A stretch of 49,410 nt of DNA from positions 1 to 49,410 of the forward strand of contig NZ_JAUMZV010000016.1 in NCBI RefSeq assembly GCF_030527935.1. Reading direction: 5' to 3'. Shown one piece after another: positions 15,606 through 23,162 of this stretch. How positions within the stretch are numbered: the first letter of the stretch is position 1; each line of letters begins with the position of its first letter. Under the pieces are notes generated by a model. It saw only the letters and a list, made by a program, of their open reading frames with translations, had not been told where the DNA came from and made no database searches. The position numbers and the translations under genes were made by a program. The stretch comes from Kingella sp. (in: b-proteobacteria) (GTDB taxonomy: Bacteria; Pseudomonadota; Gammaproteobacteria; Burkholderiales; Neisseriaceae).

Positions 15606-15634
15606 AAAGGCAAACCAATAGAAAGGACAAAATC

Positions 15635-16076
15635 ATGCAGCCCATTCCGCAAAATATGGCGCAGTTTTTCAGCGAAAATCATGTGGTAAGCATTGCCACT
15701 TCGTCGCAACAGGGCTTGTGGAGCGCGTGTTGTTTTTATGTATTTGACGCAGAGAACGCGCAGCTGATTGTGTTTCACTTCGCGCACCACGCAACACGGC
15801 GCGAACATGGCAGCGCAGCCGAACGTGGCGGGCACGATTGCGGGGCAGCCGCACAGCATCGCCAAAATCAGCGGCATTCAGTTTACCGCGCAAGCGGTGT
15901 TACTTGCCGATGATGCGGCGGGCGAACGCGCCAAATCGTTGTTTTACAAGGTGCATCCTTCTGCGCTTGCGATGAAAAGCGATGCGTGGGCATTGCGCTT
16001 GGCAACGGTTGAATTTACCGATAACAAGCTGGTCTTTGCCAAGAAAACGTTGTGGCAGCGCGATGGGGAAGCCTGA
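15635..16076 (+). pseudogene. yhbP: YhbP-like (UPF0306) protein, frameshifted
   Basis: The first frame starts at ATG 15635 after AAAGGA and reads SENHVVSIATSSQQGLWSAC and FYVFDAENAQLIVF, matching the N-terminal half of UPF0306 (a flavin reductase-like, split-barrel fold of unknown function). The match then continues in the next frame from about 15771: TSRTTQHGANMAAQPNVAGT, GIQFTAQAVLL, KVHPSALAMKSDAWALRLAT, FTDNKLVFAKKTLWQRDGEA. One extra base near 15771-15780 (TGTTTCACTT) explains the break. Joined length (about 146 residues) is normal. The stop TGA is contributed by a degenerate DUS. It may be a genuine mutation or a sequencing error. Confidence 0.85.
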
Positions 16077-16096
16077 AAACGTGTGCCACCATCAAC

Positions 16097-16132
16097 AAAA
16101 ACAGCCAAAGCGCATTGCCTTGGCTGTTTTTT
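16097..16132. terminator. Bidirectional terminator between yhbP and the small secreted protein gene
   Basis: AAAAACAGCCAA and TTGGCTGTTTTTT form a perfect stem around an 11-base loop, with A/T tracts on both sides, between two convergent genes. Confidence 0.9.
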
Positions 16133-16141
16133 ATAGAGAGA

Positions 16142-16405
16142 TTAGTGCGCCGCTGGGGCTTGCGGTGCGGTTTTTTCTACTGCGGGCGTGGCTTGTTGCG
16201 GCGCGGGGGCTACGGCGGCGGGCGCAGTTTCCATGGTTTGTGGCGCGTCTTTGGCTACGGATTTACCTTTCGCAGCCTTGCCTTGCGCTTTTTCTACTGC
16301 GGCGTGCGCGCCTTTGTGTGCGGCTTTGCCTGCGTGCTTAGCAACAGGCGAGGCAACGGCGGCAAAAGAAGTGGTAATGGCTAAGAGTGCGAGAACTTTT
16401 TTCAT
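16142..16405 (-). CDS. Small Ala/Lys/Pro-rich secreted protein
   Basis: An 87-residue protein with a clear Sec signal peptide (MKKVLALLAITTSFAAVA, cleavage before SPVAK). The mature part is a low-complexity chain, first Ala/Lys/His-rich (KHAGKAAHKGAHAAVEKAQG) and then Ala/Pro/Gln-rich, ending APAAH. I recognise no domain. It resembles in composition small periplasmic stress proteins such as Asr, but that is only a compositional likeness. ATG 16405 has AAGGATG at the right distance. A perfect 14-bp inverted repeat lies about 31-72 bases upstream and could be its operator. Confidence 0.75.
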   Translation of the reverse strand: MKKVLALLAITTSFAAVASPVAKHAGKAAHKGAHAAVEKAQGKAAKGKSVAKDAPQTMETAPAAVAPAPQQATPAVEKTAPQAPAAH

Positions 16406-16435
16406 AAGTACATCCTTAATATGAGTTTTCAAAAA

Positions 16436-16477
16436 CACTTGACCTTGATGAGAATTACTCCCAATCAAGGTCAAGTG
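16436..16477. promoter_or_regulatory. Perfect 14-bp inverted repeat, candidate operator
   Basis: CACTTGACCTTGAT (16436-16449) is repeated inverted at 16464-16477 around a 14-base loop that contains GAGAATTACTC. CTTGACCTT arms are reminiscent of MerR-family sites, while the centre is weakly Fur-box-like. It lies upstream of the small secreted protein gene. Confidence 0.55.
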
Positions 16478-16498
16478 CGGGCAGTCTAACAAGGCAAA

Positions 16499-16618
16499 AT
16501 GGTGCTGTCAGCCTACTTTAAACAATTAAACGTTTCTTTGCGGGAATTGATGACTGTAAAGATGACCGTGGCACGTGCGGTTGGTTTGCAAGATAACGCA
16601 TTGAAATATCAGCCATAA
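16499..16618 (+). CDS. Possible small ORF of 39 residues
   Basis: ATG 16499 after AAGG opens MVLSAYFKQLNVSLRELMTV, ending at TAA 16618. I do not recognise it. It could be a short peptide gene, the degraded end of a larger gene, or chance. Beyond it, up to qmcA, are a DUS and a hairpin (CGCCTTG...AAGGGCGG near 16682-16712). Confidence 0.25.
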   Translation: MVLSAYFKQLNVSLRELMTVKMTVARAVGLQDNALKYQP

Positions 16619-16753
16619 AAGGCAGCCTGAAATGTTAGGCGGAATGCATGGCGCGGTTATCGTATATATTTAAGGTGTAAACCGCCTTGTTTTGCCCGCT
16701 AAAAAAGGGCGGAACACTCCATCCTTTTGCGTTTTCAGGCTGCCTATTGGGGC

Positions 16754-17713
16754 TTATTTGGCCGGCGATTGCCCTTTTACAATGCTCAACCCTGCCGAAA
16801 TCAAGCCGCCCAAGTCTGCCACGTTGGCGGGCATAATCACGGTGTTGCTTTCTTTGGCGAGCTTGGCAAACGCTTCTACATATTGCTCCGCCACTTTCAG
16901 CTTCACGGCTTCGTCGCCCCCCGGTTCTTGGATGGCGGCGGCAACGGTGCGGATGGCATCCGCGCTGGCTTGGGCAACAAGGCGCAAGGCTTGGGCTTCA
17001 CCCTCGGCGCGGTTAATCTGTGCCACTTTTTCGCCTTCGGAAGCGTTCATCGCGGCTTGCGCTTCGCCCTCGGATTTTTTGATTTCAGCTTCGCGCTCGC
17101 CCGTTGCTAAGTTGATTTGCTCAATTTTTAAGCCTTCGGATTGGGCGATGCGGGCGCGTTTTTCGCGCTCGGCGGTGATTTGCGCTTGCATGGAGCGCAG
17201 GATTTCTTGCGGCGGCACTAAATCTTTGATTTCGTAGCGCAAGACTTTCACGCCCCACGATACGGCGGCTTCGTCTAGCGCGGCAACCACGGTGCGGTTG
17301 ATGTCGTCGCGCTCTTCAAAGGTTTTGTCCAATTCCATGCGCCCAATCACGGAGCGCAGCGTGGTTTGGGCAAGCTGGGTGATGGCGAGAATGTAGTTGC
17401 TTGAACCGTAAGACGCGCGTTCGGGGTCGGTTACTTGGAAATACAAAATGCCGTCCACCGTGAGCTGGGTGTTGTCGCGCGTGATGCAGACTTGGCTGGG
17501 CACGTCCAGCGGAATCTCTTTGAGCGAATGGCGGTAGGCAACGCGGTCAAGAAAGGGCACAAGAATGCTTAACCCAGGGGCGAGCGTGGCGTGGTATTTA
17601 CCCAGCCGTTCAACGATTTGCGCTTCTTGCTGCGGCACAACTTTAAACGCTTTGAAGCCGATGATAATCAGGGCAACAAGGATAATAATGGGGAGCGAGA
17701 GTGTGGTAAGCAT
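16754..17713 (-). CDS. qmcA: SPFH/stomatin-like membrane protein QmcA
   Basis: A 319-residue band-7 protein: one N-terminal membrane segment (LPIIILVALIIIGFKAF, about 7-23), then the SPFH domain (VVPQQEAQIVERLGKYHATL to about residue 190), an Ala/Glu-rich coiled coil with SEGEAQAAMNASEGEKVAQI, and a short tail. E. coli QmcA is 305 residues. These proteins form membrane scaffolds and usually pair with NfeD-type proteins, as here, where the NfeD-like gene lies immediately upstream on the same strand (17833-18264). ATG 17713 has AAAGGAAA upstream; a TTG one codon earlier is possible. The gene is probably part of an nfeD-qmcA operon. Confidence 0.92.
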   Translation of the reverse strand: MLTTLSLPIIILVALIIIGFKAFKVVPQQEAQIVERLGKYHATLAPGLSILVPFLDRVAYRHSLKEIPLDVPSQVCITRDNTQLTVDGILYFQVTDPERASYGSSNYILAITQLAQTTLRSVIGRMELDKTFEERDDINRTVVAALDEAAVSWGVKVLRYEIKDLVPPQEILRSMQAQITAEREKRARIAQSEGLKIEQINLATGEREAEIKKSEGEAQAAMNASEGEKVAQINRAEGEAQALRLVAQASADAIRTVAAAIQEPGGDEAVKLKVAEQYVEAFAKLAKESNTVIMPANVADLGGLISAGLSIVKGQSPAK

Positions 17714-17832
17714 CAATCAGATTTCCTTTCTTGGGTTGGGTTGGGGGATTGGGGGCGGTTTACATGATTTTCAGGCTACCTTTAAGCCCTGTTTCAATGC
17801 CCATAGGCAGCCTGAAAATATATTTACGCTGA

Positions 17833-18264
17833 TTACGCCAAAGGTTCAATCAACAACGTAATCCCATCTTTGCCGCAGATGCGGGCGTTGTCGCCCATTT
17901 GAAAATGCGCGTGCGGACGGGCGGCGCGGGCTTCCCATGTGGTGCCGCGATAAAACACGCGCCATGCGCCGCCTGATAGCGGCTGCTCAATTTGCACCAC
18001 GCTGCCGATGTCCAAATCGTTGTGTTGCTGCAAGGCTTTGTTTTTCGGCGATTTGCCGCGCAAACGGTAAACGTATAGCGTGCCCACCGCCGATAAAAAT
18101 GCCGCCACCAGCATACTCGCCACCGCGCTGGCGTTGAACAGCCACGCGGTTAGCCACGCGCCTGCCAATGCGGCGGATAACACCAGCAAATACACCGTGC
18201 CGCTAAACAGCTCCAACATAAAAACAGCCACGGCGGCAATCAGCCAATAAGTCCAAAGAGCCAT
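17833..18264 (-). CDS. NfeD-like membrane protein
   Basis: The 143-residue protein has two or three membrane helices at residues about 4-65 (WLIAAVAVFMLELFSGTVYL, AALAGAWLTAWLF, SMLVAAFLSAVGTLYVYRL) and a C-terminal OB-fold domain (DIGSVVQIEQPLSGGAWRVF, WEARA), the short NfeD (YbbK/NfeD1b) plan. It partners with SPFH proteins, and the gene directly precedes qmcA on the same strand. The gap between them (17714-17832) contains DUS copies. ATG 18264 follows AAAGGA. Confidence 0.88.
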   Translation of the reverse strand: MALWTYWLIAAVAVFMLELFSGTVYLLVLSAALAGAWLTAWLFNASAVASMLVAAFLSAVGTLYVYRLRGKSPKNKALQQHNDLDIGSVVQIEQPLSGGAWRVFYRGTTWEARAARPHAHFQMGDNARICGKDGITLLIEPLA

Positions 18265-18333
18265 GATTTTTTCCTTTTTTGATGGGGTTACGATAAGCAT
18301 CCCTGCGTTTCAGGCTGCCTTAACGCGTTGGCA

Positions 18334-18747
18334 TTAGGCTTCCACCACTTCCACGCTGTGCGTAATCGGCGCGATTTTGCTCATCATCACACACGCCGAG
18401 CAATCGTGCGCCAACGAATCGGCGATGATTTTACCCACTTGCACCGCGTCCAAACCGCGCCCGATGACCTTGTAATGCACATGAATTTGCGTGAACACCT
18501 TGGGCGCAGTTGCTGCGCGTTCCGCTTCCACGCTCACAATGCAATCCACAAAGCCCGCCTGCGTGCGCAACGCGCTGGCTACATCCACGCTGGTGCAGCC
18601 CGACATCCCCATCAGCATCACTTCCAACGGGCTTGCCCCGCGCTTCCAGCCTTCTGCCGCAGGCGTGCCATCCATCACAATGCTGTTGCCGTATTCGTTG
18701 GCGGATACAAAAGTTTTATTGCTTAACCATTGGGTGGTAATTTTCAT
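18334..18747 (-). CDS. OsmC/YhfA-like redox protein
   Basis: A 137-residue OsmC-family protein. This family uses a pair of cysteines to reduce organic hydroperoxides. C51 lies in MSGCTSVDVASAL and C116/C119 in HDCSACVMMSKIAP, matching the two-cysteine pattern of the YhfA branch. ATG 18747 follows AAGGAG. The gene is single, with DUS on either side. Its substrate is not established by sequence; the YhfA branch is less well studied than Ohr and OsmC. Confidence 0.88.
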   Translation of the reverse strand: MKITTQWLSNKTFVSANEYGNSIVMDGTPAAEGWKRGASPLEVMLMGMSGCTSVDVASALRTQAGFVDCIVSVEAERAATAPKVFTQIHVHYKVIGRGLDAVQVGKIIADSLAHDCSACVMMSKIAPITHSVEVVEA

Positions 18748-18849
18748 GATTTCTCCTTTTAAACAAGATGATAAGTGTGAACCATGCGCCGCATAGGCAG
18801 CCTGAAACGGCAGATGGCTGATAGCGGGCTATCGTGGCTGCGCGCGTTT

Positions 18850-19152
18850 TCAGGCTGCCTTATCCGCCGCGTTCAGCAATATCGCAAACAGCACAAAGGG
18901 GAATACAGGCCCCGCCAAAAACACCAGCAGCCACAGCATCAAATTATCTGCCAGATTGCGCAGCAGCTTAAAGTAGCCCCACGCATAAAGCCCTGTAATC
19001 ACTCCGCCAATAATCATCCCCAGCAGCGATGCGCCACCGCTCAACAAAAACATAATCACGCCATAAGCCAACGCCCATTGCCATGTGCGCGAAGTTTCCT
19101 GAAATGTGTCTTGCAGCTTACCGAAAATTAACAGAATCAACGCGCCAAACAT
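18850..19152 (-). CDS. Small membrane protein of unknown function
   Basis: A 100-residue hydrophobic protein with an excellent ribosome site (AAGGAG). It has an N-terminal segment (MFGALILLIFGKL), then three helices: about 26-52 (LAYGVIMFLLSGGASLLGMI), 54-64 and 70-92 (LMLWLLVFLAGPVFPFVLFA). The C-terminus ends DKAA, with the final codons read from a DUS. I do not recognise a family. It lies between the OsmC gene and the divergent lpdA and may be a single-gene unit. Confidence 0.75.
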   Translation of the reverse strand: MFGALILLIFGKLQDTFQETSRTWQWALAYGVIMFLLSGGASLLGMIIGGVITGLYAWGYFKLLRNLADNLMLWLLVFLAGPVFPFVLFAILLNAADKAA

Positions 19153-19300
19153 TTCGTTCTCCTTACAGCTTGACGGCTAAAGCAGCCAAGTGTAATTTAA
19201 CACAATTTCACATAGTTAGGCAGCCTGAAAGCCTAACTTTACAGGATTTTTCAGGCTGGCCAACCACACGACAAACCATTGTTCCCATAGGAGAAAAACC

Positions 19301-20731
<1,431 letters not shown>

Positions 20732-20754
20732 TATTATGTGAACAAAGGCAATAT

Positions 20755-20795
20755 AGGCAGCCTGAAAACGGGAGAAACCGTTTTTCAGGCTGCCC
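20755..20795. terminator. DUS inverted pair downstream of lpdA
   Basis: AGGCAGCCTGAA (20755-20766) and TTCAGGCTGCCC (20784-20795, last base off consensus) form a stem with a T-rich approach, 24 bases after lpdA. Confidence 0.6.
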
Positions 20796-20815
20796 TACCC
20801 CACCCAACACCCATC

Positions 20816-22078
20816 ATGTCCCGCCCCATCTATCTGAACACGCCGCCCATCATCCCCATCTTCGCCAGCCTTGCCGCCGTTTGGCTGCTTATCGCCATCA
20901 ACAGCATCGCCCAGCTATTTGCCGCGCCACCTTGGTTCGCATGGCTGCCCCGCGTCGCCCTGCTGATTGCCTGCCCTGCCGCCGCATGGCTCGCCAACCG
21001 CCAATACTTCGCCCAGCAAACCACATGGCGTTACCAGTCGCACAGCCAAATTTTTGAATACTGCCAATGGCAGCGCACCCGCTGGCAAGTGCAGCACACC
21101 CTTGCCAAACACCACATCGCAGGCATCGCCGCCGAGCAAATCTATCAAAACGGCATCCCGCTCACCGCCCGCATCTGGCTGGAAACCACCATCCCTAGCC
21201 CCCATCCCAGCCTTTACACCCTTGCCACCTTCCGCCCCGACCGCGAAACAGGCTTCCAAGCCATGCAGCAAGCACAGCAGCGCATCGCCCAGCAAACCCA
21301 TCTCCCCATCATCCCCTGCGTGCTGCGCCAAGCCGATTTGAGCGAGCAGCCCACCGCCCCAGAGCAGTTTCAGGCCGCCCCAGCCCCCAGCAATCCGCCG
21401 CGGGTGTTTATCCTGCACCTAATTTGGGCGGGCATCGTTATCGCCGCCGCCATCGCCGCCTTGCACTACGCGCCCCAGTTTGCCAACGAAAAATGGCTTC
21501 GCCCACCCGTATGGGCAGTCGCAGGCATTCTTGGGCTGTATGCCTTTTCAGGCTGCCTACAAAGCTACACGCGATGGCGCAACCCCCGCACACAAAACCA
21601 GCAACCCGTCACAACCGCCCGCAGCATTCCCCCGCGCGACCCCACCGCCGCCCGCCGCTCCATGCAAACCACAGGCTTCTCGCGCACGCTCTGGTTCGCC
21701 GCCACCATCATCAGCGCGCTATTCGTCCTAGCGTTCAACCTAAACGACCTGCCCGCCGCGTTGATAACACTCTTTGCCGCCAGCCTTATCCTGTGGAGCA
21801 CTTGGCAAACCGCCCAAGACACACGCCATTTCCGCTACCTTGCCGACCGCGACACCTTCGAATGGCGCACGCTAGACCCCTACCTGCGCTGGCACACCGA
21901 AGCCACCGCCCCCGCGCAAGACTTCATCGGCATCCTGCAAGAACACAACCAAGTCTGGCTGAGTGGCGCAGCAGGCAAGCCCAACCAGTTTGTCGCCAAC
22001 GAAAACACTGCCTACACCGCCCAGCGCATCGCCCAAGCCACAGGGCTGCCCGTCATCACACGGAAAAAGGCAGCCTGA
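20816..22078 (+). CDS. Multi-spanning membrane protein of unknown function
   Basis: A 420-residue protein I do not recognise. It has about six membrane segments: residues about 12-33 and 42-60, a soluble stretch of some 140 residues rich in Gln (QAMQQAQQRIAQQTHLPIIP), then about 203-224, 236-254, 300-320 and 323-343, and a soluble C-terminal domain of about 75 residues. In-frame DUS encode FSGCLQ in one helix, a degenerate FQAA, and the end KKAA-stop, where the TGA lies inside AAGGCAGCCTGA. No ribosome site is obvious; a DUS and a CA-rich stretch precede ATG 20816. It might belong to a conserved neisserial membrane family. Confidence 0.7.
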   Translation: MSRPIYLNTPPIIPIFASLAAVWLLIAINSIAQLFAAPPWFAWLPRVALLIACPAAAWLANRQYFAQQTTWRYQSHSQIFEYCQWQRTRWQVQHTLAKHHIAGIAAEQIYQNGIPLTARIWLETTIPSPHPSLYTLATFRPDRETGFQAMQQAQQRIAQQTHLPIIPCVLRQADLSEQPTAPEQFQAAPAPSNPPRVFILHLIWAGIVIAAAIAALHYAPQFANEKWLRPPVWAVAGILGLYAFSGCLQSYTRWRNPRTQNQQPVTTARSIPPRDPTAARRSMQTTGFSRTLWFAATIISALFVLAFNLNDLPAALITLFAASLILWSTWQTAQDTRHFRYLADRDTFEWRTLDPYLRWHTEATAPAQDFIGILQEHNQVWLSGAAGKPNQFVANENTAYTAQRIAQATGLPVITRKKAA

Positions 22079-22212
22079 AACTATGTTTACCTTTACCCGC
22101 TTGCTTTATCGTTCGCTATGCGTTTTCGGCTTTTCAGGCTGCCTATGGATAACCGTGCCCGCTACCAATGCAGCCTGAAAACCATTCCCCACCCCTAACC
22201 AAGGACTTTATC

Positions 22213-22596
22213 ATGACCAAAACCGTTATCCACACCAACCAAGCCCCCGCCGCCATCGGCGCATACAGCCAAGCCATCCGCGCAGGCAACACCGTCTATT
22301 TAAGCGGACAAATCCCCCTTGTCCCCGAAACCATGCAGCTTGCAGGCGACGACTTTGAAGCCCAAGCCCACCAAGTCTTCAAAAACCTACGCGCCGTGTG
22401 CGAAGCCGCAGGCGGCAGCCTGAACCACATCGTCAAGCTCAACGCCTACCTGACCGATTTATCCCACTTCGCCACCTTCAACACCGTGATGGAACAATAT
22501 TTCGCCGCGCCCTACCCCGCCCGCGCCGCCGTCGGCGTAGCATCCTTACCGCGCGGCGCATTGGTGGAAGCCGAAGCCGTTTTGATTTTGCCCTAA
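22213..22596 (+). CDS. ridA: RidA-family enamine/imine deaminase
   Basis: RidA hydrolyses reactive 2-aminoacrylate and related imines released by PLP enzymes to ketoacids. The 127-residue product has the family plan: IGAYSQAIRAGNTVYLSGQI, ICK-like VKLNAYLTDLSHFATFN, YPARAAVGVASLPRGALVEA with the key Arg and the following Glu. AAGGA precedes ATG 22213. Length is normal. A terminator follows. No biosynthetic partner (such as ilvA) is adjacent. Confidence 0.95.
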   Translation: MTKTVIHTNQAPAAIGAYSQAIRAGNTVYLSGQIPLVPETMQLAGDDFEAQAHQVFKNLRAVCEAAGGSLNHIVKLNAYLTDLSHFATFNTVMEQYFAAPYPARAAVGVASLPRGALVEAEAVLILP

Positions 22597-22622
22597 TGCA
22601 ATGCCCACCGACCCATGCAAAC

Positions 22623-22647
22623 AGGCGGATTTACATTCCGCCTTTTC
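22623..22647 (+). terminator. Terminator of ridA
   Basis: AGGCGGA (22623-22629) and TCCGCCT (22637-22643) enclose a TTTACAT loop, followed by TTT: a perfect 7-bp stem. Confidence 0.8.
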
Positions 22648-22913
22648 TGCGCACAAGGCTAACGCAGGGCTTAATCTTGTTTTCAGGCTGCCTAATATTC
22701 CCCCACCTGAGTTTAGGCAGCCTGAAAACCAAAATGGAACGGCAACGGCTCGTCGCCCAATCACCCATCCAATAGGCAGCCTGAAAACGAATGCAGCCTG
22801 AAACGGCATCCAACCATTTCTAAAAACCAAAACACGGCTTGCCAGCAAGCCGTAGCAGCGCGGGGACAGTTTCAGGCTGCTCAACAACTATCCCGCCCGC
22901 GTTTAGGCAGCCT

Positions 22914-23057
22914 GAAACCTTTGCAAAACCTGTAACCAATGGAGCGTCGGTGGCTCACCAACATCTTGGCAAATCAGTCATGTAATGTTTGAAGTGTTGG
23001 CGGCGAGCCGCCGCTCCATTTTAGGTTTCAGGCTGCCATTGGAGTTTTGCAAAGGCT
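22914..23057. repeat. Intergenic cassette with GGAGC-type core, copy 2 (gap 22597-23162)
   Basis: Left arm GAAACCTTTGCAAAACC, core ATGGAGCGTCGGTGGCTCAC ... GGCGGCGAGCCGCCGCTCCA, then a DUS and right arm GTTTTGCAAAGG. The 566-base gap also contains the ridA terminator, a partial core at 22733-22766 (ATGGAACGGCAACGGCTCGT), many DUS and the fimV terminator. Confidence 0.75.
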
Positions 23058-23108
23058 TCTGCCTGAAACCGCATCAACCGTTTTCAGGCTGCCCTATCCA
23101 CTCGCCAC

Positions 23109-23150
23109 AAAAAAACACCGCTATGCCTGTAAACATAACGGTGTTTTTCA
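23109..23150 (-). terminator. Terminator of fimV
   Basis: AAAAAACACCGCTATG and CATAACGGTGTTTTT form a stem with one mismatch around CCTGTAAA, just after the fimV stop on the minus strand. Confidence 0.85.
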
Positions 23151-23162
23151 TCTCAACAGCAA

